NCBI GenBank assembly: GCA_033239005.1
Contig: BSQZ01000052.1
Span: 3,506,501-3,570,500, forward strand
Length of the DNA stretch: 64,000 bases
Reading direction: 5' to 3'
DNA from: Lamellibrachia satsuma
Lineage: Eukaryota > Annelida > Polychaeta > Sabellida > Siboglinidae
Under the pieces are notes generated by a model, which was not told where the DNA came from, did not search any database, and saw only the letters and a list, made by a program, of their open reading frames with translations. Positions 43,431 to 59,429 of the stretch are shown here, piece by piece (within the stretch, counting starts at the first letter, position 1; each line of letters starts with the position of its first letter). The position numbers and the translations under genes are program-made.

Positions 43431-44934
43431 GACTATTGCACGATTATGCTGAATTATTCTATTTAGTTGCGCCTGTGAGTTCAAGTTCCGCAGGGGCGGA
43501 TATGGGCTTGTTGGCATCGGGTGTCTCAGTCAGTCGTAATCATATGTCATTCTACTTACGATCGGGGGGGGGGCACGTGTCGTTCTACTTACATAAGGGT
43601 TAATATTAGGCGGCTGCTAATATACGTGTTCCTTTACCGTAATATTTGCCACGGACACAGGGGGAGCCTAAGACCCCGTCCATGGCCTAGGGTGTCTCTA
43701 GACTGGATCCGCTGTTCGGTTCCCGAAGACATAGGCGCCGTGGAACAGAAAGTGTTCATTGATCTCTGGAATGAGCTGCTCGTCCAACACGCTGATCCCC
43801 AGTGTTGAAGTCAGCACATCTTTTTGACCAAGGTCAGATATTACCTTCGGGAAACTCCCCTTAGCAGCACGCACACAATTCCTTCCTGGCATGTTCATAC
43901 GATCCATGTAGATGTGGATGTTCGATCTACTTTTGTCACCTCGATGGTCTTGTGAGTCAGGTTTATCGCCATGTTTGCTGTACTACATTTTCGATTGCTT
44001 TAAAAACAGCGACATCCACTGACATTTTTACTGCTCTTTCATCCTGCAGAGTCCTTACTGACTTCCAATGTTCAGGGATCTCAACTGGTCGTTTTGCAAT
44101 GTGCTGCAAGTATGCAGCTTGGCTTCTGGTTTGTCGCACAAGCTCTGGTCTCTCGTTTATGACCAGTACTTTCTGTGTCACTGCTGCAACTGTTGCACTC
44201 ACAGCCTGCGTTGCCCCCACAATACGGATGCACTTGGATTGTTTATCTACAAAATGAATATGAACTATTTTGTGTCATTTGGTGTTTTGGTTAATTACGT
44301 ATGTAACCAGACTTGGGGTCAATTACACTTGGATTGGAACTGAAAGCATCTGCCACAAGCAGCATCTTTATACCAAACTTTACTATGCTTGGTACTAAGT
44401 TAATACAGTATTTACACAAACTAAGCCACAGTACCTATGATGATCTGCACGTCTTCGAAACTCAGTGACGCAATGTCATCAATATCAAGTTGGGAGAACT
44501 TCGCCGGGTACTTGGCCTGTACAATTTCCTCAGCTGTGTACTCGTTGCTGCTGTCTTTAATTTCACTCACTGTACATGCAATGTCAGACCGACTGACAGC
44601 TCTGATGTGAAACACGGTGCAGGACTATCCCTGTGAGGAGCTTCTGCCCTTTGCAGCTGTCCGCCTACGGGTTTTCGGTCGCTGTGGCCTCGCTGAATTG
44701 ACAAATGCATTACGTATTCATGTCAGTATAAAGCAGACATATGCTGTATCTAAATTTTAAATATGTTTAATCAAAATAGAGTGGTAGCTTAGCAAGCTGA
44801 ATGAACCTACAAAGTGGAAATGATACAAATGCACAGAATGTGCATGCACGCGGGCATGTGGGTGCATTTACCCTCTTTAGGTTAAGTAAATTGTGCTAAA
44901 TAGGTGTCGAACACCAGAAATATGTTTGCATTAT

Positions 44935-44937
<3 letters not shown>

Positions 44938-45031
<94 letters not shown>

Positions 45032-45035
45032 AATA
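44938..45035. repeat. (AT)n-(CA)n microsatellite in pseudogene C
   Basis: About 41 AT units followed by a short CA run. Confidence 0.92.
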
Positions 45036-45782
45036 CATACATATGTTCACGCAAACGTATGCATGTACATACTTTGCCTTACATATAATAGGGTACGTTA
45101 TTGATTAAGATCCTCACTAGTTACTACAACAATTGGAAGGTAACTTCTGGATGGTTGTTGAGAGTCTGTCACCAGCTGCTCAAACTCTTGATATATTCTA
45201 TCGCCATAAGCAGCAATTATCACCTACAGAGACAGACAGTTGAAGCTGTTTAGTTTCTACTCATGTTTGCGGTATGTCATCCACGTTTCTGCACCTTCCT
45301 TTAGGCTGCTATGAACATATATGCATGAAACACTTTCAGTTATGTATGCAATGTTAGGCTTTTCTTTCTGTATATCATCCACAAACGGATGTTGCAGTCT
45401 TGCCAAGTTGTTACTAATCGACTGCAAGAAATACTACCCGAACCAATCTCTTGAATAGTAGGAAACAACAGCAATTACATAAAAGTTATTTTTAGTAAAA
45501 GAAGCTGAACAAACCATTTAGTATTGATTGCACAACTTGTATCTTTCTAAACCAGTTTTATTAATACTATGTTTAATGTGTTTATGATTTATGTATTTGG
45601 TTTATGACTCTTGACAACCTTCAGATTAGTAAAGTGTGACACAAACAAGAAGGGCTTTGTTCATTGAAAAAACAAGAACCAGTGACAAACCTTTGAGACA
45701 CAGCAAGTGTTATCTGAGCCATGTCTCTTGGTGGCATGCTTGAAGCACTGAACTACTTTCCAAGGTTTGAAGCCGAGTCTGC

Positions 45783-48207
<2,425 letters not shown>

Positions 48208-51200
48208 TCATTTCCTGACGTATGTGATGAGGTAGGCCGGATAACTTTGGCTTTTTTCATAGGTGATAAATTCACGGAATATCAGACGATTGCTACTGTC
48301 TCTGTGGGTGCCCATGACAGAGTCATAGAATTCATTCAGTCCGTGTTTGCAAGAATCGTTGCAGTGATGCAGGCATGGTGGTCGGCTCATGTTGTCTGGC
48401 TTCTTAGCGATGTGGCTGTGACCAAGTATTACTTTGACGAGGAACATGGAATGTGGACCATTCTTCCTTTGGTGTTTGTGGTCTGAAAACAGAAGTACGC
48501 TACAGAAGTTTATAGAATAAGTGCTATCACAATGTTGCATTGGTAATACATGTTGCAGGACAGAAGTAAAAAAAGTTGCTATACATACTGGGTCTGTGCC
48601 TCTATAACACATGCATAATCAAAAGATGTTACATTTGCAACTCAAACATGTATAACCAATGTAGTGAAAATTAGCTTATTGCTAGTATGTATTAACAAGT
48701 GACCAACAAACTATCAGTTTACATCACAGGAAATGAGGCACCAGTAGAACTATGACCATGCATATATCCGTTGGCTGCACCTAATGTCTCAATCCGGAAT
48801 CCAGTAACAAATCAAAGTAGCGTCACTTGTTCTGTGATACATGTACAAATGTTTTAGCCAACAACTATAATAAGTGCTACAATCATGTCATACGAGGTAT
48901 ATTAATTTGTAGCATAATGAGTGACAACCATCACTACATTTATGTACTTAGAAAAACATATTATTGTGCAACATATATCAGTATTTATTACCTGCATACT
49001 GGTCAGCTTTAGTCGAGCTTTCGCAGAAGTAGGAACCCTTGCCAAACATGGCTTGTTTACTTAGGCGGAAGTCAATGCCTTGCATTGATATTGACTCAAT
49101 GTTTTCTTGTTTTGCGCCATGGAACAGGAAGTGTTCATTGATCTCTGGAATGAGCTGCTCGTCCAACACGCTGATCCCCAGTGTTGAAGTCAGCACATCT
49201 GTTTCACCTGGGTCTGACGTTACCTTTGGGTAGCTCCTCTTAGTAGTACGTGTACACAATGCCTTCCTGACATGTTCATACGACCGATATAGATGTGGGT
49301 TTTCAATCTGCTCCACCTTTGTCACGGTGATGGTTTTGTGATTCAGGTTGCTTGCATCGCGGCCATGTCCAACAAGATGCTGTTGCCATGTTCGCCGTAC
49401 CACATCTTCGATTGCTTTAGCAACATTGACATCCACTGGCTCTATGGCTGTTTGTTCATCCTGCAGAGTCTTTACTGACTTCCAGTGATCAGGGATCTCA
49501 ACTGGTCGGTTTGCAATGCACTGCAAATATGCAGGTCGGCCTTTGGTTTGTAGCACCACCTCCGGTTTCTCAGCTTGTACTTTCGGCATCATGGCTGCAA
49601 CTGTTAGTAACGTGTCTGAGGTTATGATATGACATCAATTATGTAGGCCCACAAGGCCAATACACTAGACTTATAAAAGAACAGTTGGATTAGCTCAAAC
49701 ATAATACAACGACGGGCACTCACACCTATAAGAGCATATTGACGAGACACCACGTCAAGACATCTTGATTGTCATGGGAGACATCAAAGCTAATGTGGGC
49801 TCGGACAATGAAGAGCAGGGAGGACGCCAGAGATTACAAGGTGTAGGCGAGATAAATAAAACGGAGAACACTTTGCAAGTCCATGCTCGATAGTGAACTA
49901 GCCGTCGGTGGTACCATCTTTCAACATGACAATTCACTGGCATGGACATCGCCTGATGGCAGAACAAGCAAACAAATAGATCACATCACCATCAACCAGA
50001 ATTGGAAATGATCTATGAAGGATGTTAAGATGATCAGAGGACTCTAGAGAGGAGCAGATGCAGGCAGCGACCAGCATCTTCTTTTATAGAAGCTGCAGTG
50101 ACAACTCCAATGTGAAAACCAGTTTACTATGGAACTGTTCAACAGGTTACAAATCCTAATAATAATTAACTTCTATGGCACCTGTATCCTCAAGAACCTG
50201 AGCTCAGAGGCGCAGCAAAACAGAATCATTAAGCATAATCGTGAACAGGGATGCGCAAAAGGCATTATCAGAACGAGGGGCAACCGAAGATTTATGGTGG
50301 AAATGCAATTTGGAATAAATATGTCTTGAGTTTTTTCAGAAAATAGTTATAGTTTCAAACGTTTTCAAAGTGAAAACAGTTCATTCCAGACCCTAGGTGC
50401 AGCACGTTTACTCAAGTTAAGTTTTGTTTTTATGCACAATAATTTGTTGTGAAATTGATGATCTGAGCAGCCTAGGGATATTTGAAAGATGCAGGAGACT
50501 AGCTAAGTAGGGTGGTTGTTGTATAGAAAGAGCACGATATGTAAGAGAGGACAGCATAAAATTAATTCGATAAGAAACAGGAAACCAGTGTAACTGTCTA
50601 AGTAGTGGTAGTGATGATAAAAACCAAGGCGCCCTGAGAACCACACATGCCAGAAAATGTTGTACTCATTGGAGTTTAGCCAATGTTATTTAGTAGTGAA
50701 TTACAATAGTCAAGGCAGCTACTAATTAATGCTTTTGATATTGCTTTAGCAGTAGATATGTGATGTCGAATTTGACATCCTGGTAGATGACCTCAACGAT
50801 CGATGCCAGAAAAAGGAAATTGTCCCACCCACACAAAACAAAGGAAAGAATAGATCATAGTAGAGGGTATACTGGATCAAAATCTGCAATGCATCGTAGA
50901 TTTTGGGAAGGCATTTTACAGCATGGAATTGCCACACCATTTGTCGAGGGCATCATGGCTCCACAAAAACGTTGAAGCAGTTGTCCTGTCTGCAGATGGC
51001 GAGACAGAGACATTTGCTATATCGACCTACAAGGTGATACACTCGCACTGCCCCTGTTTGATATTGTGCTGAATTATGCAATAAAAACTGCTACAGATGA
51101 CGATCGCACAGCACTAGGATTTATGACCCCACACCCCCAGGAGCAGAAGGCATCCTGCAGAGGTCCTAACTGATTTTGCCAACAACATTGTTCTAATATC

Positions 51201-54200
51201 TAACACAACCAGCCCAGCCCAAGAACTAATGTACACAGTTGAATCACGCCATTCAGTTGTTATCCATCTCAATTCTTCTAAAACAAAGCATGTTGTATTC
51301 AACATTGACAATTCACAAATCCAAACCACATCTGATCAGAAACTTGAACAAGACAACGACTTATATCTAGAGGCATGGATTGTTAATAGTGAAAATACTA
51401 TAACAACCAAAGGCCTGGGCAGCCACAGTTTACCATCTTAACCAGAGATTTAAAAATGATGATACCAATGGTCAGATATCTGCCATATGCAGTAACTTTG
51501 CTATGCAGTATCATTATTAAATTAATATAGCATTTGCAAATAAATGTCTTACTTTCATGTGATGGTCAAAAGTATTTCATGAGAATCGGGATACCAAGGT
51601 AGAGATTAAAAAATATTCCCTGGTAAGAAAAAAGAAAGTACATAGAGAAAACTGGGAAAGACTGTTGACACTGATCCCAGCCCCACCCTGGACTTCAGGG
51701 ATAAATAGGGCAGCAACAAATAATGTCTTAAAAGGGGACTGTGAGAAGTTTCCTATTTCAAATGTCAAACTTTTCCACAGCATATGTCTCCCATCATCTC
51801 TCTGTTCATCTCCCTCTCCCCATTCACATACACAAGTCACACAGACAAGACAAGTAAATTGTTGACTAATTCTCAATACAGAAATTGGAAGTTCACCTGC
51901 GGATGGTTGTGGAGAGTCTGTCGTAGAAACCAGCTGCTCAAACTGTTGATATGTCATATGGCCATAAGAAGCAATGATCACCTGTATACACATACATTAA
52001 ATAATTATTTTCACTCTAATGATTGGTGTAGTTTCATTTACATATGAATGATTTTTATCCAAACATACATGAATGTTGGCAGCCATATTTGCGAGACATA
52101 AATCACAACTCTGCAGGGAGCCATGGTAGTAAAAAGTAGTAGTGGCGATGGTTTGTGTTGTGAGACAACGCTTGTGCTAGCTGCTTTATGCCAGTAAATC
52201 GCCAGTGCCACTCGCTGTTAGCCAGTGCAAAGACATGAATCACTATTCTTTCATATCTCTTGGTCACTTTCTTTTATTACAGTTTAGGTCACTGAACATC
52301 TACTGCACTGGTCCAAACCATCGCTATCATCTATGTTTGATAATGCTACTCAGGGATGTTGACCTACAGACTAGTAGAATCTCAAGGTTTGTGATTTTGT
52401 TGTGCCATTTCATATTAAGGATTACACGTAGGCAGTGCACATGAAAGCTGTTTAGTTTCCATTCCTGTTTGCGATTGTCCAGATCTCTGCACCATACAAC
52501 AGGATGCATAATGCATGACACACTTTTGTGTGCAATCTCTGAATCACTCTGTAAGACTAGGGAAAAAGGCATTGACATAAAATAATTATTTTTAGTAAAA
52601 GAAGCTGGACAAACTGGTGTCTTTCTGAACCAGTTTTATTAATAATATGTTTAATGTGTTTATGAATTATACATTTGGTTGATGACTCTTGACAACCTTC
52701 AGATGGGTGAAGTGTGAAACAAACATGGAGAACTTTGTTCATGGGAACAAATAAGAACCAGTGACAAACCTTTGAAACACAGCAAGTGTCATGTGATTCA
52801 TGTGTCTTGATGGCACGCTTGAAGCACCGAACTACTTTCCAAGGTTTGTAGTTGAGTCTGCCGCCGCCAACAGTTGGGAAAACAATCGAGTTTGTTTTCA
52901 GTTCCGATGCTTTCTGTAGACATCTGTAAATCTGATCTTCAAGTCTCTGTGGAAAAGAAGATCAGACACATTACACAACATAATTATAGTTCCAGCTCAT
53001 AAGTCAACATATCACTTGAATATTTACATAAATAACTAATTTCGACATTATCTCTATTCCTGGGACAAACATCTGATAATTTTTATAATAACCCTATTCC
53101 CAGGCATTGGAATAATAATGTTCTGAATAATAGATGTCTTACATGCTTAATGTTAATTACTGAGTAATGTGATACCTCAGCAATGTGACGTTTTTAGCAC
53201 AACTGTACCATACTAGAGGATTTAGATATTACCAGGGTATGTGTATTTTATTATTATTAATGTGATTGCCATCCAAAGCAGTCTATCAAGTGTCTAATAA
53301 AAATAACACATAAAACGATTTTCTCAAGAAAAGCAACATTCAACAATCCTCTCATTTGTAACTCAAAACATTAAAATTTCTATACTCATAATATCAGTGA
53401 AACAACAGCTACTTAAAATGTTAGTTTCAAATATTCACAGGACAAACTTATGTGTCTAATCATCAGTAACAGGTTGGATGTAAATTAAAAAAATATATAT
53501 GCTGTAGTTACCTGAAGTAGCAGGTAAGAATAGTATTAATTTGTTGAACAATCTCTAAATATATTAATCAACATTTCATAGGGGAAATCAGTGGGGTTTG
53601 TACAGGTGGTTTCTGGGCCCCACATTTATTACGCTTAGCTAGTTAATTTTAGGCAATCCCCGTCGACAGATATGTTCAACTCTTTGTTACTAGGGCAGGG
53701 GAATTGCTTTGTATATCTAGTTAGGTCGTCGGCAATGCCCATTGTCATGCATATCACTGTTTTACTATATGTTATTAAAGGGCATTACCATTTTACCAAC
53801 CATATTTGTTTTGTTTTTTCTTGCAACATAAAGTTAGCAATGTGCAGCAGGCCCCACTAATACACACCTAATCCAACAATGGCACTTTATGACATAAGGT
53901 ACAGTGAGTAAAATGTATAAAAAGGTGCATATATTACCCGGTAACTATATCTGTTCAATGATTGTATGTGTATGTAGAAAATATGTGTACACTTCAAGTT
54001 GTCGCATGCCTGTGTCACCGCCACAAATTTCCGATCATTGATGGCTTCTTCATAGAGCTGTGACAGAAATCATTGAGTTCACTAGTCATCATTTAACACA
54101 AAAATGGGGCTTCTGACTCAGAGCTGCCTCTGCACTTCATTAATGTTCATTTATCTGTAGGTGTGAACAGTGCCCTATGGAGACAGGTCACACATGCCAA

Positions 54201-56139
54201 CTTTTGTCTTAGGTGTTTTGCTGGATTTGAGTTCAGCAGCTGAACCAAAATTTATTTAAGAATAATGATTTTATCAAAACTTAATAACACATTTGCATAA
54301 ATGAGTTAGTATGTTGTAGTTGATACTACAGTGTATATTGATAGGTTAGATTTTTTTATATGAAAAACGAGACAAAGTATTTAAATTGTGCAACTAAAAC
54401 AAAAAATACCACAAATGTTTTTACCTTTTCAATGTTGTATGAATTATTTTCATCGGATAGTTATGCATAAAATCATTGTATGGGACATTAAAAAAGTTTG
54501 CATACCTTTTGCATTTGCTCTCCCCCTACTTTGTAGAAAGCTCTGCAGACCTGACCACACTTGGTGAGATCCTTGTCCTTTCCTGAATAAGTGTTCACCA
54601 ACACATCGGCCTGTAAGAACAATCAATAATACATTTTTTAACTGATATGAAGCATGGTGATTAACCTCAATTTCTAACTGTAATTTAAGATAATTCCATT
54701 AATTTTTGCCAGATGGGGCTAATTTAGTTGACAAATCTTAAATAGTATACTATCAAATAAGTTCTTAGTCTTTGTTTACAGTACTTTTTACTACTTGGCA
54801 CTTTGCCACCAGATATCATAGATATTATTGTACGATGGTTTTCAGGGTCCATTCACTTAAGCTCTTCGAATATCAGAGCTGACATGAAATGCAAAGGAAA
54901 TTCTTTAGCAAAAGCGTAATATTTAATTGAATTCACTGCCTGAGAGTGATGGACAAATAAAATCTTCATGAAAATGTTTATCAAGTTGGTAATACGTATA
55001 GGAATAACGATTTTTTTTCTAAACACAACTATTGAGATTACTTACTGAACGTTTTGGTTGCCATAGGCATCCTTCATCAGGAATTCTAGAACAACTAGTT
55101 CTTCTGCTGGTCACTTGGCTTGGGACGGCCTGCTTGCCAAGCCAACTGGCAAGCAGAAGAAATAGCTGTCCCAGAATTTCTGACGAAGGCTGCCAATGGC
55201 AGCTGAAACGTTCAGTAAGTAATCTCAATAGTTGTGTTTAGAAAAAATTGTTACTCAAATAAAATCTCGTTTTTAAAATGTTACAGTTGTAGGAGTCACA
55301 GCTGGAGGAGGCCATGGATGATGAAGATCATAGCTGGAGGAGGTCGTAGCTGCAGGAGGTTGTAGCTGGAGGAGGTCGTAGCTGGAGGAGGTCATAACTG
55401 TAAGAGGTCATGGCTAGTGGAGGTCTTAGTGGGAGGAGGTCATAGTTGAAGGTAAGTTAATAACGATTTTAGATAGTGTGGCACAATTTTGGAAATCAGC
55501 TGAAGCCAAAGTGAAGAAGTTGGAGCAGAGTTTAAACATGCAAGACCTCATAGATGAGACAACATATATGAGGATGTTTGACGACAGGAGAGGTTCTAAG
55601 TAAATATGTGTGTGGAATTATGGACAGAGTAAACATGTTTGGTTTACATTACCTCAAATGTTGTAAGGTCACCATGTTTCACTTCCAGTGCCACCTCGGA
55701 TGCCCTTGTTGTAGAAAAAAATCTATTTAATTGGTACACATATTCCCATACATACACTTATTCTTTTAACTCTCCCTTGTCTGCCATTTTTAAATGCGAC
55801 TCTGAATAGTGTGGTTTAAAAATAAACATTGATGTGACACGTGTGTATTCTTGTTTAATTCTCTGCCATTTAGCATAACTAAACCCTCTTCTTCCAAACA
55901 TTTCACAACTGCTCAAACTTAAAGAAACTACAGATGTTGTTATATTTTACTTTCTTCGATATTTCCTGCCCACCTCGTATTAGATTCTTCCTCCATCTCT
56001 CCATCTTCTTCCTCATAATTTTCCTCCGTTTCATCTTCTTCTTGCATGTCGTCTTCCTCACCTGTCGTGACTTTGACGAGACTCTTGTATTTGGATTGAA
56101 TGTTAGAACCTGGTCCTTTAGACATATATACGGACATAC
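48208..56139 (-). CDS. PARP14-like ADP-ribosyltransferase, copy B (5'-incomplete, domain-deleted)
   Basis: Exons 5' to 3': 56139-55974, 55704-55653, 54610-54506, 54057-53938, 52946-52770, 51981-51897, 49600-48992, 48482-48208. Every exon is open and phases join. Encoded parts are an acidic linker, a complete macrodomain (with GDLT, closer to the canonical GDIT than gene A, and SIVFPTVGGGRLNY), and a PARP catalytic domain with [19 protein letters not shown] and FREFITYEKS, so the H-Y-E triad is kept. Missing relative to gene A are the RRM/KH exons 1-3 (homology ends near 56220), the symmetrical KH-like exon, and the first ~63 bases of the catalytic exon. A TAACAG acceptor at 49601 restores phase. 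It could be a functional truncated paralogue with an unseen 5' exon or an early pseudogene. Confidence 0.75.
49755..51440 (+). mobile_element. Decayed RTE-like LINE fragment in PARP B intron (paralogue of 17031-19168)
   Basis: Same order of endonuclease and RT remnants as in gene A (around GGGCTCGGACAATGAAG, GACCTCAACGATCGATGCC, TTTGTCGAGGGCATCATGGC). It is interrupted by its own insertion at 50157-50785. Confidence 0.7.
50157..50785 (-). mobile_element. L2-like LINE 3' fragment, B-specific insertion
   Basis: The - strand encodes LPLLRQLHWFPVSYRINFML, LTYRALSIQQPPYLASLL and RVWNELF-like post-RT sequence of L2 elements, with an ATTATTATTAG tail at the left. Copy A reads through the site near 17897. 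Right border approximate; a short ATCCT may be duplicated at both ends. Confidence 0.75.
52947..53937. other. PARP B intron without recognised features
   Basis: AT-rich intronic sequence between macrodomain exons. It has no clear repeat unit or exon. Confidence 0.5.
55040..55240. repeat. Inverted repeat in PARP B intron
   Basis: ATTGAGATTACTTACTGAAC near 55031 is the reverse complement of GTTCAGTAAGTAATCTCAAT near 55210. The arms extend inward through CCAAGCCAACTGGCAAGC-like sequence around 55140, giving a ~200-bp foldback. Confidence 0.7.
55295..55450. repeat. Degenerate GCTGGAGGAGGTCATA minisatellite in PARP B intron
   Basis: Paralogous to the array at 30880-31035 and located in the same intron. 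Confidence 0.8.
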
Positions 56140-56306
56140 CTAAAAGTAACATTAATTAATGCTGGACTGAATCTATGTTAAAATTGTCGTCATGCAGTGT
56201 CATGTTCTAGATTCAAATTTACAAAATACAATAGTTTGGTAATCGTGAACTAGATTGGCCTAAACCATTTACGCAACTAAACAACATTCTTACCTAATTT
56301 TCTCCC

Positions 56307-56583
56307 CTATGAAAATATACCATGGTATTACATGGTATGCCATGACAATAAATGGTATAAACTGTGGTAGACCACGCTTTTTCATATATTGTGTATGGTA
56401 ATTGTATGGTATACCATGGTTTACCCGTTTCAAAAGACCATGGTATTTTACCACGGTTTCCCTGTTTCAAGACATTATGGTATACCTTCATTGCCATGGT
56501 ATATCATGATATTTTACCATGGTTTACATGTTTCTAAACACCATGGTATTTTACCATGGAATATGATGGTATATTTTCATAAA
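56307..56583. mobile_element. Palindromic MITE-like element built of ACCATGGT motifs
   Basis: The ends are TATGAAAATATACCATGGTA and, inverted, TTTATGAAAATATACCATCA. The 277-bp interior is packed with TACCATGGTATT and GTTTCAAAACACC-type motifs. A second partial copy lies at 60727-60850. No ORF is meaningful. Confidence 0.7.
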
Positions 56584-56596
56584 GGAGTCCACCGAT

Positions 56597-56597
56597 T

Positions 56598-56659
<62 letters not shown>

Positions 56660-56700
56660 TGTGTGCGTGCGTGCTTGCGCGCGCGTGCGTGCGTGCATGT
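56597..56700. repeat. (AT)n-(GT/GC)n microsatellite
   Basis: About 29 AT units (56600-56656) followed by GTGTGTGCGTGCGTGC to about 56700. Confidence 0.9.
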
Positions 56701-56759
56701 GTTGTTTGATTGCAAATCAAAGAAATTTAAATATCTATTCAACTGCTCAATCAACAATT

Positions 56760-58900
56760 GAACAATAACAAGCAAGTTGTACGCCCTTAATTTTGAGGCT
56801 TGGCCTTGTGGCTCAGGTTGAAAAATAGAAATGATTAAAACATAAAGATATTATTGACATTAATTTATTTTATAATGTAAATAATTTTATATTTAGGCAT
56901 ACATTGCAATAACTGTTTTAATGTTTACCATTTCCAATAATTCTGTTATGTTAAATATACATTGATTTATAGTTTTTTTTGTAATAACTATTTTCAAACG
57001 TAAATGTACTCATATCATTTTAACAAACGCATATTTTGTACTTATTATAGGGCATACTTTTTATGTTATGATTACAAATGAAATCAATTATTCCATTATT
57101 ATTATTATTAACAAGACACGGAAGTGATATAATCTGACAGCAGTGTTCACAAGTGGACGTGTCTCTAATGTTGCGTTGGTTCAATATGAAAATTCAAATC
57201 CAACGAACTACTCACACTGCATGACATACCAAATGAGCTCAAACCAAAATTAATACTAAGATCAAGCACAATTAAAAGCCTAGAAAAGCTTCCAAATTCC
57301 TCACCTTGCTGTGTGGTAACTGTTTTCCATATGACATACAATAACAATGAAAAACTTCACAGTTAGCCAAGTGATTAGGTACATCAGATGATCTAAATCA
57401 ACTCTACTATGTTCTGCTCTAGCTGCTCTGCTCTTAATTTACGACTGGTTGTGCTTCTTGTTGAGCGCACGATAATTACGCATCTTGTCGTTTTCAGCAC
57501 GGACCAGTTTTGTATTTGTGTTTGTATTCTCCTTACTCAGCTGTATAAATGAGTACCTGGCAATGCAGACAGTGGTGGAAATGTGAACGAATAGTTTTCA
57601 CGCAATTGCAGCATGGCTGAATGCTTCCCAGAGAAGTTGAGATGTCCTTGGAATGAACACGTCTGCCACGGGGTGAAGTGTCAAGCGCTTTGAGCGGTCC
57701 TACGGACTGGATACCGCTATTATAACAACGTACCTTTACCTTACAGTACATTAGTTCATGATCTTCTCAAATATGTTTCAACGCCGCGATAATTTTTTAA
57801 TGTGATGAAATTAAGGAGTGGCATAGGAGCAAACGCAGTAAGGATCCGATTCCTTGGTGCCTCATATGTGACTTCCACGCAGCAGACGCACAGCATCACA
57901 AAGACTGTTATACCTTGTTATAATAGGTCATTCATGCCACAACCAAATGTAGCCATCCAGCTGATTTCGGTGAAAGTGTCCAACATTTGATTGACTTAAT
58001 GAACAATGACCCAGGTCACATATATACATATGTCAAATTAGACAAACAGCTTCTTCTAATTTGTACACACAGTTCTCTTCGCCGCCATATGCACATGGGG
58101 GGTCGTTTTCAGTGCAGAATACCTTTAATAAAGGCTTTATGGGCTCTTTCTTGCTGCGAACACTCTTCACGATCGAGTTCCTGGCAGGTAGACTAATCTC
58201 CTAAGTAGTAAGCTTTAGTGTGGGATAGATGGCCGTTCCTGTTCTCCTGAGACGTTCATATGCTTTAAAGGTGCTTAATCAATTCGATTTTTTTTGCTAG
58301 TTTTCAAAGTACCTAGTATCCACTGCAACATGCTTAGCTCGTTTGTGCAACTTTTGTATGTAGTTTTTTTGTGAAATCATCAGATAAAACTATTAAATTA
58401 GTTAATGTTTGTTCAAGCATTTAGTGCAGTGAAAATCGAAATGCTTTGTGAAATTGTGTAACTTAATCATGTGATTGGCGAGATGATGGAAGTCACGTCC
58501 ATGATCAGCATTGACTCACACAGTGCTTACCATTTTGGATATCTACGGATGTTACATAAACTATTCACACATTACATATTTGGACACCAATGGCAATGGC
58601 AATGAACCGGATTCGCGATAGGCTAAATCAGTTAAGGAAGCAGTTTTAATAGACGTTACTTCGTAATATATATTTATATTCTCACTCCAAACTGCACGTT
58701 TCAATTGTGTGTGCAGTAGTTGAGACGTGCTTTTCTTCAGACACCCACAATCATCCATGAGGGCAGTGTAATTTAAGTGATGCAAGATCAAAGCACAGCT
58801 CCAGGGTGACATCTATCATCTCTCTGATGTCAGAAGAAATCTTCCGTATAATAGCTCCATGTCATAATATATAAAATTTATATCAAACATTAACACATAT
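56760..58900. other. Intergenic stretch, SINE/L2-like tail near 57540-57740
   Basis: The + strand at about 57665-57740 reads GTGTCAAGCGCTTTGAGCGG and CCGCTATTATAACAACGTACC, resembling the GCGCTTTGAGC / GCTATATAA 3' region of L2-tailed SINEs. The rest is AT-rich with no supported gene. Confidence 0.45.
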
Positions 58901-59026
58901 GTGTCCCCTATTTTAATATTTTCATCCCTTGGCATGGACAGATTAATCTCGAATTCTGCTGCCATACTATCTCAGGCTCAGCCTCAGGGTGACATATCTC
59001 ATATATCTGATGTCAGAACTAATCAT

Positions 59027-59330
<304 letters not shown>

Positions 59331-59429
59331 GAAACCACACAATAACTTCGTATGTACCCTACTTCCAGGTATAACCCCCCTGCTGTCTGACTAGAGGCGC
59401 CTCAGCTTGGAGTCTGTATAATCAGGGCT

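Noticed and set aside
51577..51993. 138-codon - strand ORF extending past the PARP B macrodomain exon
   Set aside because: Only 51897-51981 is exon-like (AG and GT borders, phase match, conservation with A). The rest is intron readthrough.
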